The notes: generated by a model not told the origin, from the letters alone. DNA of 64,000 bases from Pithys albifrons albifrons (GCF_047495875.1 NC_092497.1:80547749-80611748), one strand, 5' to 3'; counted from the stretch's first letter, positions 36,101-50,143 are shown. A program made the numbers and translations.

Positions 36101-39100
36101 ATCTCTCTGGTTACTGTAAGAGCTGCCATATGACCACGGGAATTTTAAGTATAGGAAGAAGTAATTATTCTGATGGAAAAACAAAAAAGTTAAGAGGATG
36201 TAAATATTGTACTTTGTCACAAGGGGAAAACAGGGATCATCTGTCAGAAGCACACAGCTTCTCTTGAGTTCATGGTAGGGATCAAAACTTTGCTGTGGTT
36301 TGGGCCATCCCTTCCCAGTGGAATGTTCACCTTTGTACATTTACATTGAGACAAAATTCTGAACCTCTCTCTCTGCTTCCACCCACAGCTCCACAGTGGA
36401 AATGTGTATTTCTGCAGTGGAAAAAAACCCAAACCAAAACCAAGCAAGGGAAAAGAACTCCTAGAAAGCTCTCCAAGTGTGCAGAGCTCCAGAAGGCTTA
36501 CTACAAATAGGAAAAGGGATATAGAGACACAGAGAATTCTACCCTTGATGCCCAGGGTCCAAAAGAACTGCAGTGTTTGCTAGGAATGTGAAGTCTGGGG
36601 GGGTATTTGAACCAGGAATGTTTTGTTCTGACATATATGTAATAAAATCCCTTGAATTGATTGTTTGAACAAAATTGGACAGAAACAGAGCTGAAATTTA
36701 AGGACCAATCCAGTACATCTGAGAAGGTTAGCTGAACAGATTGGTTGGGATTTTAAAACTTGTAAGACTGGCAGCCAGAATTTCCAAAATCACAGTTAAT
36801 TCTGATGTTCATTTTACTTTATGCTTATAGACAGCTTGCTAGCCAGGTCACCATATTTTCTACTGACATCCTGCATAACTGCCCTGCTCAACTGTACACG
36901 CAGATGACAACAGGCAAGGAAAGCAACACAGATTGTTTTGGATGTCCTTTGAAAGGGTGTAACTACCAGAGAAGAGTTAAATATAAGAAACATATGTTCA
37001 TTTGGGGGCATAACTGAATCCTAAAGATATTTGAAGTCATAGGGTGTCATGGTCCTGCACCAATGCTCGCGGCTTTTTCAGTTTGAGTGGGAAGTTGCTC
37101 TGTTCCCTTCTTATTTGATTTCCCATAGTCTGCAAAAGGTTATTAAACACACATACTCATACCTTTTACTAGCTAAGCCCAATAGCAATGATACCATTAA
37201 CTGTTAATCTTAAAATGTCTAACATACACTAAGAACATCTGTACATTTGTCGTAGTAGTGTAGTGTTTATGTAAATCTTGTCAATGTACTATACACATAC
37301 AGTACATGTGTAGTCTTTATATTTAAAATTGTGCTTGCTTGACTATAAATATAAATGCAAAATGTAATATTTTATATAAACACATATTTTACTGTTGTAT
37401 ATATTGTGGGTATATAGAATTTGTTAGGAGACAGATACCAAATGCATTTTTAAAGATGGTTTTACTTGGTAAGATGAGAGCTCACTTGACACACTGAAGG
37501 GCTTAGAAATCTGGCAATGGGATAAAAACCTTTACAATACTTCAGGTCCAGTCAAAGCCAGGAGTGATCAAAAGTTATTATCATCCTTGGTTTGGTGACC
37601 AAAAGGATTGAGATTGCTTGCCTTGGCCCCTACTGGTGTGTGTCTGCCAGAACTGTCCCTCTGGCATGCAACAAACAGAAACACAAAACCAGTGTTAAGT
37701 TCCCTTTGCTGTCCTTGGCAGGGAAGGGTTTGTGCCCCATGGACCTCCAATCATGGACAAGACAGTTATAGATTCTGTGAGTTTGGTTCTATTATTTTGA
37801 TTTGAATATTTTTAATAGCAGTGTGAGTTTTATTGTTATTTATTATCAGCTATCCCTATTTGGACAGACAGAGCTGACAGAGCTGCTGCTGATACACCTG
37901 GATTACTTGGGTCAGAAGCACTTGCTGAAGAAACTTCGTTTACACTTCTGGCTGCATAGATGTAAGACACTTAAAAAGAGATTGAAGATGACAGCAGTAT
38001 GACAGTCAGGATGTACCTAAGTGGCTGAGGCAATACCTACCTCCATGTGGGAAAGTCACTCAGAGAAAGAAAACACCCTCTAACAGGGAGGAAAAGGCTT
38101 GCACCTGCCCTCATTGGCATTGCTGGAAACTGAAGATCACTCACTGACCTTTTCCTTCCTCTATCACTCATCCCCTAAAGAATAAAAAGGCATTTTGATA
38201 TTTAGCACACTTAACTGTAACAGCTATAGTGCTAAGAAAACACACACAGTTAAGACCTCTGAAGTGGTACATAAGAGAATGAGATTTTCTGCCAACACCA
38301 AGAAAGCAAACCACACATCACAACTGCTATGTTTTGGCTTATGGAAAGGCACTTCATGTATCAGGGGTGAAGGAAAGGAGAGGACACATATAGGTTTTCC
38401 CTGATATAAGTGACACGGTGTCTGGACTCAGATATCTCACAGTACACATCCTGTCCACAGTAATACTGTGAGTAAGCATCCAAGGGCTGGTGGAGAGGTA
38501 ATGCTGAGTCAGTGCACTCTAAGTCTTACTGATCTTAAAAATGTAGAGTTAGCTATGCCTTGCTAGAGTGCTCTGAAGATAATCCAGTAACACAGCTATG
38601 CTATGGATGAACCCACAGTGTGGGACTGTGTTGTTTCCCTCCTTTCAATTACTAGAAAGAACTGTTATTCTTGTTACTGCATTGCATGCATTTTTATTCG
38701 TGTCTTTGGCATCTGACTGCTTTACCTATGTTGAGACATCCAAATAATTATATTATCAAACAATTATATTATCCCTGCTGCCTGCAGGTTTAGCTGTTAG
38801 CTCCAAGACCAAGATCTTTTCAGTGAGAATGCCTGAACATCATGTTTGTTCTGATGATTGTTATAGTAGCATGAGCAATCTCCAAAAATTGGCAATACCT
38901 TTCCTGATTGCCTGTCCTCATCTTTTCAATAGGATGTTTTTAAATTATTTTTAAGTTTTACATTAATATCTCTTCATCACAGTATTTTCCAAAGGGCTAC
39001 TCCTAAAAAAGGAAAAGTTTAATAAATCTGAATTTTCAGGTGCTATTGTCATTAGTGTTCTCATTCTGCCTGTCCATTGATAGTGAAAAATTTCAGGCCT

Positions 39101-40598
39101 TACTCCTTCTCACCATGGACTGCATGACAGCAAACCAGCTAGGTGTTGTGATGAGTAAAGACAGATGAACAAAGAGATCTTCCCCTCAGCTTGAGATTTT
39201 GCCACTTGCTGCCAGTTCTCCCAGCACTGTACTAACAAGACAGGTAATTAAATACTCAAGGCATATTAAAACATTATTATAGCAATTAGTACAGAATTCC
39301 TGTTAGAATATTCTAATCCAATAAAACATGAGCAGTGTCCTGCTGTTCTTACTGATATATGGCATTTGGTGGAGTCTATATGCTTAAGCCTACTGTTGTT
39401 TATGTGGCAGCAGCAGTTGAGAGCACCTGTTTTGCCTCCTACTCTATAGTAATGTAAAAAGAGTCTGACATTCATTGGAATACAAATTGATTCTGGTTAG
39501 ACTGAATCATATTACTGAAGTTGATTGCTTTTTCTAGTATTTCTGTGAGATGATAGGTTCAATTCTTGGAGTCACTGGTGCAGATCTCTCCTCTTTATTT
39601 CCTCCTCACACATTTCTGTTTGATGACAAAGCCAGTGCATTATCCAATAAAATCATCTGTTCATGCAAGGGAGTGCAGCATATATACAAATACCCAGGCC
39701 AGGTCATGTTTAAGTGAATTCAGAATTCTCACCTTCTTCCATGTCCAGAAGTGGCATTAGAAGCAGGACGAAGGAAAAATAACAGATACGAATGCTCCCA
39801 AACTTGGATAGAAGAAACCCTTTACCATAGGAAACATAAATCAAGGTTCTTCATTTTCAAAAAAATGAGATGCAATCTGCTGACTTCTCCACTCTTTTAA
39901 AACACTGGTCATTGTCATCTGTGAGCGCCTTCTAGACCAGAATTTTATCTTTCATTTTTCAAACGAGTTTTGTCAAACAAGAATGACTATGATTGAAATA
40001 CCTCAAGATGACTACACAGTGTATCAGAATGCAGTGAGCTCCCATTATCTCATTTACACTGGACAGCCTTCTGCAGGCTCATGCTCACCTGAGAAGTGCT
40101 CATGGAGTTCTGCTGGTAGAATTCAACTACTTTGGCACAAAAGTACAGGATCTGACTCTCTGATATTTGCCTTTCTTACCTGGGGCTTCAAGACAAAAGT
40201 TTAACAACACAGCCACTCCAGTGTTCAGTGAAATTCAATTAAGAAGTTTATTTAAGCAGATCAACATTTGACTTCCCCAGCCACACTTCTCCCTGTAGTG
40301 GAACTCTGCTGCTGCCCACCTGCTGCACAGCAAGATTGTACTTACTCGTGATCTCTGGAACAAACTGTGTTCTTATGGTTGATGGCTTGCTTGAAGGAGA
40401 ACAGACCACTAATAAATTGAACAATCATTATCCTTTATGCATACTTGTTCTAATAGGTGTCACAGATTCCTGCCTCCTAATAAGGAGAGGAAGTAGAAAA
40501 ACACATAAATTCTCCCAAGGGAGTCAGAGAGCCTGAAGGTACGTTCGACAGCTGTTACTATTACCATGATCACCAAGAGCAAAACAGGGACTAGAAAG
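33141..40598. other. Unannotated interval
   Basis: About 7.5 kb with no recognised gene, RNA or transposon. Open frames are under 100 codons. The segment just after 37.04 kb (GTGTCATGGTCCTGCACC) has a retroviral-LTR-like flavour, but it is too short to call. Confidence 0.45.
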
Positions 40599-40637
40599 TG
40601 GGGGAGGGGCGGAGCTGGAGGGGGGGGGGCGGGGGAA
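40599..40637 (+). repeat. G-run cluster (possible G-quadruplex)
   Basis: Several runs of four or more G in under 40 bp (GTGGGGGAGGGGCGGAGCTG, then a run of eleven or so G, then CGGGGG). This satisfies the usual G-quadruplex pattern on the + strand. It has no CpG island or transcription-start context that I can see. Confidence 0.8.
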
Positions 40638-43600
40638 GGAAAAGTTGCATTGCGAGGGATTTAGGCAAAATTTTCTTGGATATGGACTGTGTTCCACACT
40701 GCCACAATCTATGAAAGCTCAGTGTTCCTGTGGCACATGATGGAATTTGGAGATTAAACAAATATTGCAATTAATTAGCCATTAGTGGATAATGTAATTT
40801 ATCAGAAGTTTGTATTTCTGTATCTTGTTGGGTTTTGACACTGCTGCTTCAATCTCCAGTAGGAAAATTTTTGTGTTCACTGGAAGCTTGGATGCTATAG
40901 TGTTACTAAATCTAATTCACAAGAGGTTTCAGAAAATGTTTCCACAGTGTTTACCTTTCATCTTCTAGCCTTAACTCTGGTCTTTCTTCTGGGGGCCAGC
41001 TAATAGAAGTCTGGTGCTTCCCTGGCTGCCCTGAAGCTATGCTGTCTTACATCAGCTAAGCCTCTCTCCCTTGGTATTTTAGCTGAGAAATCCAAAGGGG
41101 AGACTCATGTCCTCTGTAAAGATGTGTATTTAGTCTACCCTGCAGAGATGGTTTATGGCTTTGGCAGGGAAATTGTTGACAGTGCATACTGTAAATATAG
41201 TTTGAAGTGAATGTGAAGTCTTGGAGCTGCAGCTCTCCCCATGCTTGTTACATTAATCTATTAAAAGTCCTTAGTGTAGGTACATAAAGACTCATAGCAT
41301 CAATTAAACACACTCATTTGTACTCTAATGAAAGTGACAATGAGACACATCAGAGACTGGTTCTGACTTTTTGAGCAAGGCATAAAAACAAGATCACAGC
41401 ATAACTGGGCATTATGGCACCTGTGGCATGTGTCACAAGCGTGTTCCGTTCTCAATGTCCTGGCCAAATTCCAGTTTCTGCAATTGCAATTCATCTGCTT
41501 AACATGGCATTTCAAGTAGATACAGTGTTTCTTCCTCTTGACTTAAACAATGAATGTCATTACTTTGCTGTATTGAATGTTTGGTACTTTTAATTGTTAT
41601 GCTGGCTTCAGGTGCACGCAAAGTAATTTTTACTTTTCAGGCCAAAATTTGCATATGCTTTCATCAGAAGACCAAAGTCACAACAGATCCCAAAAGCAGG
41701 AATAACTGATGTTAAGACAGGACAACCTATTGGCATCTCATGATTTCTGTGTTTTTCCATGTATTAGTTGTTTTCCCCTCCCCCTTTGCCTTGTAATCGT
41801 CCCTGAACATGAGCAAGGGTGGTAGACTGCCTGTGGATACTGACAGCTCCTCCATCCCATTCAGAAACATACTTCCATCCCACTTCAGGACTTGGCCTCA
41901 TGTAAATAACCAGAAGTCTTGCACACTCAGATAACAAAAACACTACATTTGAGGTCAACTCTGATGGAAGAATCAGACCAAGATATGATATCTGACTAGA
42001 ATGGGGTAAAGCAGTGAGTAGCTTAAACAACAAGTACTAATGCTCATAAAGCTTAAGACCATATAGTAATTCCTATCTGAGTTTAAATTATGAGTTTTTT
42101 TTTTAAATTCACAGCAAACTTTTTGACAGCAATTATCAAACCATACTTTTCTAAAAGTATTTGTGACAAATTAAAGTAACCAGTAATATTCTTTAATATT
42201 CTAAATCAGTGGAAGTTCCTGTCCAATGTGAGTCTTAACACAAACTAGAAATATGCCACTTATTGAGCTGGAAGAAGGTTTTGATTTACAATTATCCCTT
42301 GATGGATTACCTGAAAGTACAACCTTCAGGCAAACTGTGATTAAGTTGACCAAAGACATCTGGGAGAGCCATCTAGGGCCTAAAATTATGACCTTGGTAT
42401 TCTGGGCTGAAACTAGACACCATTTAAATTGCAGTGCTGAAAAACTCTTCTACAGAGGCCTTTGTGTAGGAGGCCAACAGGTTTCTTAGCTTCAGTAGCT
42501 CAGCAAAAACACCTCCTGTGAAGTTACTGGGGGAAAAGAAAGTATTTTAAATTTTTTTGCAGCCATTAATTTAGAAATAAAGCACCAAACTCTCCCAGCT
42601 TGTATGAATCAAGAAGCAAAAACAATTAATAACCTAATGATTAACAAATGCTGTAGACATAGGTTTGAATTTCACTTAGCAAGATTTATGGAGTTAAATA
42701 TAAAAGTATGACTCTTGAAAGCCATGTGCTCATAATTAGCTCAAGTTTTACCCCTGGATACTGTAAAATCACAACATGCTGTCAGAGCCCATTTTCTGAT
42801 CCTGTTATCAGCATGGAATAAAGTTTTCCACTAAATGCAAAGCAGATTTACAGGTGCTAAAACAGCTATTTTATCAGTGGGAAACAGGCTACCTTTTGTT
42901 CTCCAAAAACGCATTTCATGATTTTACATTGGTCAGTTGGATGACACACTTTAGGTCATCTACTGAAACTGAAGAAGATATAATGTGAAAATAAACACAA
43001 TGAAAATGACTGCCTCTCTGAATGTAGGATATACAGTCTTCTATATTATCACCTACTGTAAAATAAAATAAAAAAAGGAAACAAACCCAAATACAAGATC
43101 AAAGAAATGCTACTCCTCTATTGTTGCTGAGTGTTCTACATAAATCCTCAGCATTCCTACAGGCAACCTCAAAGGATTCCTGCATTCCAGGCAGCTGTGG
43201 ACACTGGAAATTAAATTATTGCATTAAAAAGAAGCCTTGCAAAGATAGTAATCCTTTCAGTGTAAGAATTCCTGCCATGAGCTGTCATGCGAAGGGATGC
43301 CTCTTGGAATAGGTTGAAAAGGGAGGAATTTTCTTTACCCCTGCTATTGCATTCCCAACCCATACCCCTCAGACCAGGAGGAGAAGTGCCCTTCCTATTG
43401 GAAGGAGGTAACATTTAACTTGTCCTCCAACAGCCAGAATGGAGACGAATGGCTTCTTCCTTGTTTGCAGGTTGGCAGACAGCACTGGGCACCTCTGAGG
43501 AGTGGTTTAGGGGTAGCGGGGCTGATCCACTTCCAACAACATCTGCTTCAGAGTTTAATGTTGTTGGAGCAACCATCTGCCCAAGAACACCAATTGCCTT

Positions 43601-44300
43601 CCTCCAATATAAATAGTTTAACATGATAGTCAATGGAAACTATTTCAGAGCCTATGACTGAATACTAGGCCTAGACATGCATGAACCTGAACCCTGGAGC
43701 CCTTCGATCAGCAGACTGAGTCTTCAGATTGTAAGAAGTTTTTTGTAACTGGTTTTAACTCCTAAACATTTAGAGAAAGGTTTTGATAGCACTCTTAAGG
43801 GATTCAATGGATTTCTTTCTCTGAAACTTCCCAGGCAACTTAAAAGATCATGATCCAGGTTTGTACCCAAGACAAAAAGTGTGAAAGCATAGAAAGCAGG
43901 AACCTCATGAAGAAAGAATACAAAGTACTAAGTAAACATGCAGTATTTCTTTACAGCCCTGGCCAAAACAGAAGTATCAAAGAGTAAAACAGTGATGTTG
44001 AGTTTCAGAGAGGCCCCATCTGACCCACTTGTTAATCATCCAGGTTTCTGCAAATAAATACTTAGGGAAACAAGGTGATCCTTTTTCTACCATAGCCTGA
44101 AGTATTCTAAGATTCAATAAGAGGGCAGCTTTCTGAACTGGAGATTGTTCAGTGGCCACCAATTCCTCTGTCCTCATAATTTTAACTCTTTGCTGGTTCA
44201 GTCTGCATTGTCCAAAAAAACCCTCTTTTTTTACTGAAGCCTGCTGTGTGGCAATTCCTCTAGATCCTCAGTAGTTGTATTATTATGAAAAAGACTCTAC
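40638..44300. other. Unannotated interval
   Basis: No gene, RNA or mobile element was recognised. A 78-codon frame at 42253-42489 (+) is unremarkable. Confidence 0.45.
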
Positions 44301-44377
44301 AGGCATTTCCTTTTTTCTTCCTTCTTTATTTAAGGAAGAGGCATTTCCTTTTTTTCTTCCTTCTTTATTTAAGGAAG
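44301..44377. repeat. Two-copy tandem duplication, 38-39 bp unit
   Basis: A unit beginning AGGCATTTCC and ending TTTAAGGAAG is present at 44301-44338 and again at 44339-44377. They differ by one T in a T run. The near identity indicates a recent duplication. Confidence 0.93.
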
Positions 44378-47304
44378 AGGGAAGTATAAGGTAAAAGGCC
44401 TGATAGTATTTCTTTGAGCAGAGGGTAGGATTTTTCGTTGTTGACAGGTCTCCATTAGAGGACAATGACATCTTCTAAACAGGGACTGCTGTAAAAGGCC
44501 TTCAGATGTCATTAAGGATATTACTGATGCCATCTGAAGTCGTTTACAAGTAAGTGTAAAGATGATCCTTTCCTGGTCAAATGGAGGGTATTATAATGAA
44601 CACAGTACACTATTCTCAGATGGTCTTCCAGATCTGAGAGCAAACTTTTATTAACAGCATTTACTGTTAATGAAATTACTGTTCTATGGTGGTATCTGTC
44701 AGCACCTTTGCTCCAAAACACCAAATCAAAGGAAGTAAAAAGAAAAAGGACCATATATTGACCATGGGTCCAGTCCATTTAGGAGAAACTTCTATCAAAA
44801 CATTGGCACAGACTTTATTTGCAGATGAATACTCACAGGTTCATATACCTATGTGAAGGGAACCCAGGAGATCCTGAGACCTATGTGAAAACTGGAAAAT
44901 GCACTGTTATAAGAGAAATCAGCTTTCAAAACCGTGATCCACTTTGTTTTCTTGAAGGAGACAGAAAACAGGAGCCAAAGTCTTCGAGTGGGCTAGCAAA
45001 ATGATGATACCTGGAGTATACATTGTGCCCTTCCTCATGGAGCATAGAGCAGATACATAAGGCCTCTGTTTCTGGAGGAATTTTGCATCCCCCTGTATCT
45101 AATGCCATAATCGTTCTTTTGGGTTGATGCAGAATCACCAGAACTTTGGTGTCTCTGTTTCCCCAATCCAGGAAACCATTTCTGAAGAGTGATCTTCAAA
45201 GTGCTTGACCATTGGTCAGAAACTATCAAAAAACTGCAAACAAATAACCCAACAGTAAATCAAAAATCTGAGAGAAAAACCCCTTGCAAGGACTACAAAG
45301 GAGAAAAAAAAAACACCAACCCACCACAATGTCATGGAGAGTTGATTATAACACCAGTAGTTTGCCACAGCAAAAGAGAAACTGATTCCAGGTGCTGCTG
45401 GGAGACCATTCATTACCTTGTGCAAGACCAGCAGAGCCATGCAGAGGCCCCATGCAGACCTCTCTGTCTGGGATAAATGTGCAGCAGTTGGGCATAGTGA
45501 TTCATTCTCAAAAGATATTTGCAGAGCCAGTTTTTATTTCATTTGAATGATAAATTTGGAAGCTGACTCCCTGCAAGTTTGCTACATCCTTTCATCATCT
45601 CCCAGCAAGTCTTTTGAAGTTAGCCTCTCTTGAAAAATTACACTCTTATGTCAGGACTTTTTAATGTCAGCAGCATTACTTACTATTTAAATAAGTGAAA
45701 GTAATGGACAAAAAATTAATCAAAATTTGTTTAATGTTGGATTCAAGGATTGCCAGACCTTTTGACACTTGGCATGTAGTTTCTTGCTTTTTAAATCCTT
45801 AGACCTCTTTGTTTGGTTCTCTAAAACTTATTTTTAATTTGATTGGCTATTTGGTAATTTTGAATAACAGCAAATAATACAGACTTTTCCTTCTCAAAAG
45901 GAAGGTCAGATAGTAACTGCATGGTTTATGTTTAGGCAGAATTTTCTGCAATGTTACTCACATAGTTCATCAGATGAAGAAAATGAATAGTGAACTGAGG
46001 CAGTGATTTTTATTCCCCCCCCTTTTTTCTTTTTTTTTTTTTTTGTTAGCTTAATTACAAAGAGTTACACTCAGCATCTGCTCAAGGCTGTAAGTATACT
46101 GCTTACCAAAACCATGAGGGAGGACTGGAAAAAACTTGCCATGATATTGCTTTAAAAGTAGCAAGTTTGTTTGTTTGTTTGTTTGTTTGTTTGTTTTATT
46201 CAAGCCCTTTTTAGTCATCTGGTTTCTGAGCTTTTCAGGTTCACTTGCTGTTTGTTTCCACAGTTTTCTCTTCAAACATAAGGGATACAAATGCTCTTTT
46301 CCTAACAAGTGAAAGCAGAGATTGTATGGACCCACTAGATTGCGGCAGATGAGGTTTGTAACAAAAGCATATCGAATGCAACAGCTGTTGTAATGAAACT
46401 GCTGAAACTGCCAATATTGAGGCTAAGAATCAGGCAAAGGACAAATACATTCGGATTCCTTTTGAGCAAGGAAAACCTGCTGCTGTTCTTCATACAGCAC
46501 CTAACAGTTGGTGCTTACTCCAGGTATTCTTAGCTGTATTTTGGATGTCCTCCTAGCACAAATGATGAACAACAACTAGCTTTTGTGGCTGCTTTCCTCA
46601 GAGAAAAGCGTGCAAAAACAGATCAAAAGTCTCACAAATAGCTAGAGGAATTTCTTCTTTAGACCAAACCAGAAAGTAAAGCCCAAGCAAATATTAGTTT
46701 TCTGTTATATTTTTCTTCCACTAATTGTAGAACTAAAAGAAGCTATAAAAATGGTTTTTGTTCTTCTTGGGACTTGTTTACAATACTGAGGAAAGACAAT
46801 GTGTTTTATACAGCTTCTGAAAAATCATCAGCCTCTTTCTGAGCCTCCCATTACTTAAGCAAGGATCTAGGTCTAGAAAACTTCACATATTTGCAGGTGA
46901 GTCACCTAGGCAGTGTAACATGGAAGAGTGGCACTAAAGCTTACAGCATTTGCCTGGATTTATCTTGGTGAAATTGATAGGATAACTTGGCCTTTCTGAT
47001 GACATCCCTACAAAGCTAGGAAACATACAGTGTAAGTGATAAAGTCTCACAACCCCTTTTGAAAAGGAAACAACAACTATAGTATAAATGTTACCCATAT
47101 TAGAGTAGAATTTTTCACCCTTCCTGAATGATTTTGGGTGAGTTTTGGTTTTTTGGTTGTTTGTTTTTGTTTGTTTTGTTTTGTATAACATGGAATAATG
47201 TTACCTGGAAATTGATCAAGAAAATTATGGGTCGAGTCCCTTAAAGCAAGTTTGCCCATCAGTGATATGAAGAAACTTTTGACAGAAAAACTAGAGAAAG
47301 GATA
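44378..47304. other. Unannotated interval with small simple repeats
   Basis: There are several overlapping minus-strand open frames between 44.5 and 45.4 kb but no family I recognise. Simple repeats include a poly-C/poly-T run at about 46.01-46.05 kb, a (TTTG)n run at about 46.16-46.20 kb and a TTTTG-rich patch at about 47.15-47.19 kb. Confidence 0.4.
46163..46197. repeat. (TTTG)n microsatellite
   Basis: Eight or so uninterrupted TTTG/GTTT units. Confidence 0.92.
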
Positions 47305-47850
47305 TGTGAAGGTTTTGATCCATGGCTTACTCAGTAACCAGGTGTAACTAAGGAAGTGGACATTGCATAAGTATTCCACACGTGTTTTCCATGTAACAGA
47401 GGAGGAGGGGAGATAGGAAGGAGTTTAGTCTTCCTTCTTCTGGTGAGGCTCAGGGGAGCAGGAGGAGTCTGGATGGTCCCTTGTTTCTGTTGGTTTTCCT
47501 AGCTCGGGATGTGGTGAGAGTGTATTATTGCCTGTTCTCCTCCTTCCTTGAAGTTTCTAGTTGTAATTTTTCTGTTTCATTTGGTTTGGTTTGGTTTTGT
47601 TCCTCCTTGTTTCCTTGTTAACTGTTCCCCTTCCCTTTTCCCTTTTTTTTCCTGGGGTGGGGCTCCACATAGTGTGTACAAATTGTACATGTGGTTGCAA
47701 ATGTTATAAAATACAATTTCTGTTTTAATTCAGTTCAGTTTCTTTTGAGTCCTTTTCTTTCCAGTTTTTTTTTCCCTTTGCCGGGAAGACTCTGGGAGGA
47801 GGGAGGAGGCAGTTCAGGGTTGGTAAAAAAAGTAGGCCAAACCTGAGACA
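47305..47850 (+). mobile_element. Solo LTR with GGATA target duplication (family also at 63.4 kb)
   Basis: 546 bp, starting TGTGAAGGTTTTGATCC and ending CCTGAGACA. It is flanked by GGATA at 47300-47304 and GGATA at 47851-47855. It shares CCATGGCTT...CTCAGTAACC, TAAGGAAGT, AGTATTCCACACGTGT and TTCAGTTCAGTTTCTTT, in the same order, with the element at 63376-63901 on the other strand. It has a TATA/poly(A)-like TTATAAAATACAATTTC near 47.71 kb. The 5-bp duplication suits ERVL. No internal genes are present. Confidence 0.9.
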
Positions 47851-47855
47851 GGATA

Positions 47856-48180
47856 CCATAGTTTCAAAACTAGAGGCTTCCATTACATCTGACATCAACC
47901 TCCATGTACTTATATCACTCCCTGAACCCACCAAAGATCTTTGGCTTCCACACCTTCTGTAAAGGAGTTCAACAGTTTAAATATGAGTTCTGTGAGAGAC
48001 AAATTACTTCCTTCAATTAATTTCAAAACTCTTGTCTGAAAGATTAATTTAGTTTTTCCACAGCAAAAGTTAAGGATCAGCATTTTATTTTATTCCTCTT
48101 TGTCCCTTGTGACTTTGAAAATCTCCACAATACCTCCTCTTCATGCAGATAACTTTTTGCTCTTTCTTTATGAAATTTGT
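47856..48180. other. Unannotated interval
   Basis: Ordinary sequence between the LTR and the inverted-pair repeat, with nothing recognised. Confidence 0.4.
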
Positions 48181-48183
48181 CTT

Positions 48184-48310
48184 GTACATTTTCTTTCAAA
48201 ATGTAAATGTTTGGGGAAAACATATCAAAATCTGCAGAAATAATTAGGGCAGCCAGGTAGTTTGAAGACAAGATCTGCTGAATGCATACTTAAATATACT
48301 AAAAATACCT
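48184..48310. repeat. Inverted-pair repeat, left copy
   Basis: This approximately 125-bp segment contains AAATGTAAATGTTTGGGGAA, AGGGCAGCCAGGTAGTTTGA and CATACTTAAATATACTAAAA. It is nearly identical to the reverse complement of 61977-62098. It directly abuts the GAGAA array. It does not match a transposon family I know. Confidence 0.85.
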
Positions 48311-48324
48311 AAAGCCAAAGAAAG

Positions 48325-48583
48325 AAAAAAGAGAAGAGAAGAGAAGAGAAGAGAAGAGAAGAGAAGAGAAGAGAAGAGAAGAGAAGAGAAGAGAAGAGAA
48401 GAGAAGAGAAGAGAAGAGAAGAGAAGAGAAGAGAAGAGAAGAGAAGAGAAGAGAAGAGAAGAGAAGAGAAGAGAAGAGAGAGAAGAGGAGAGAGAGAGAA
48501 GAGAAGAGGAGAGAAGAGGAGAGAAGAGGAGAGAAGAGGAGAGAAGAGGAGATGAGAAGAGAAAAAAGAAAAAGAAGAAAAGA
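48325..48583. repeat. (GAGAA)n purine array with GAGGA variants
   Basis: About 260 bp of pure purine sequence on the + strand. About 150 bp are regular GAGAA units, then mixed AGAGAG and GAGAAGAGGA units. The serine/leucine/phenylalanine-rich frame on the minus strand is a translation of the repeat. Confidence 0.95.
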
Positions 48584-50143
48584 AGCTTTTCACAACAAGC
48601 CCACTAGAAAAAAAATAACACAATAGAAGGAAGATTCTATTTAAGCAGTTAAAGTAATTCATATGAAGAGAGAAAGGTGTTTTTGGGCAAACTTGAGTGT
48701 GCTTTAGGAGTTTTGGGTGCTCCAGAAAAGGGACTGCAGTCCCTGACAGGAAGGAGTTTCCATTGAAACTGTAACAGCTACTGCTGTGTACCTTGGAAAA
48801 CTAAAGTGTGTTATTGTATATTCTTAGACTATGAAAGGATACAAGGATTCAGACACGCTCCATCTCAAATGGAAATGGCTGCATTACCACCACAGACCTG
48901 GGAATTATGTCTCATTCCTTATGTAAAGTCCTGCATGATATCAGGGATTTTAGCTCTTTTTCCTGGATTCCAGGTCTTTACCTCCAAAATGGGATAAGGT
49001 TTCATCATCCTCAGGTGTAGGCATTTATGATGGCAAGAGGTGTACTGTAGCTATTCTGGTAACTGTAGCAGAAGGTTCTTCCATCCAATCTTTGCACCTA
49101 TTCAAAGTGGCCTGTGACTCCTCCTGTCTGGTAAACATAAAATGTAAGTTGGCAGAAGATTAAAACAAAATCGCCTCAAAGCCAAGGAGCCAAATAACCA
49201 CTTGGCTGTAGAACAAAAGTTAGAGCATGCCTAATGTCCCCAGATTTTCACAATTATCTACTCTTTCCTAGAAGGAGTTAGCTAGTTAAGAGAATAAAAA
49301 TCTGAGGGTTTAACAGAAAGCTATCAAGCAAAAAGGAACAGTATGGAAGAAAAGTGAGGAAAATCTAAAAACAATGGAGAAAAATTTTGTCCATAAAGTG
49401 CAAAGAGAATCAAAACTCATTTTCATACTCAAAAACCAAAGGAAAACTAGCTTGGTCAAATAAATTTTCCAGAAAAAGTCACATGCTGTGGCAACATAGA
49501 ATGTTGAATTCTCTTCATTTACAGGTACCCTTAATTCTCAAGCATAGGGTGTGGAATTGAAAATACCTGAGTGCAGAAAATTTTACTATCAATCCACTAA
49601 CTAATCTATGAAATGGTTGCTTCATCTTTTTGTAATCCAAACAGTTTCAAAGTAAGTTTTCTGAAAAATGGAAGAATTGGGGTGCCTACTTCAATACACA
49701 CTTTGAAACAAATGCTTTGCTTATATTGCTGTCTTTGTCCTGAACTGTTTCACAGTCATTTAGTTCTACTTTAATCAGAGTACAACCATATTTGAGGAAA
49801 GTTTTATCTTTTCATCTTTGGTGTATTCTTAGTTCAGAGGTCAGCAAGTTTTATCGCTGCAATGAAGATTAGGAAATAGGAAGACATATTTTGTTACAGG
49901 TTAATGCAGTTCCATATTATTTTCTGGGTTACAAGGGTGCAGCTGTGCAAAGACAGGACAGGAGAGGACTGTCAAAACAGCAGTAGAGTAGAAAAGGAGC
50001 TGAAGAACATAGAAAATGCATGTCAGCACAGACACAAAGCTCTGAAGAGAGGGTTTTGCTGTCCAAGCTTGGTGAAGATCTCTGAGAGAGCCTGACTGTA
50101 AAGGAAGACTGAAGCAAGTAAGACTATTAACTTCAAAGACGAG
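48584..50143. other. Unannotated interval
   Basis: The first 45 bp (AGCTTTTCACAACAAGCCC region) resemble the reverse complement of the sequence at the left edge of the 61.5 kb array. No gene was recognised in the rest. Confidence 0.4.

Noticed and set aside
37040..37140. LTR fragment at GTGTCATGGTCCTGCACC
   Set aside because: Too short, with no second end, TATA or target duplication visible.
43977..45440. Cluster of minus-strand open frames as a decayed retroviral pol or env
   Set aside because: I read the strand for protease, reverse transcriptase, integrase and envelope signatures and found none. The frames do not join into one protein.
48325..48583. CRISPR or other spaced repeat array
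   Set aside because: The units are contiguous 5-mers without spacers, in a vertebrate sequence.
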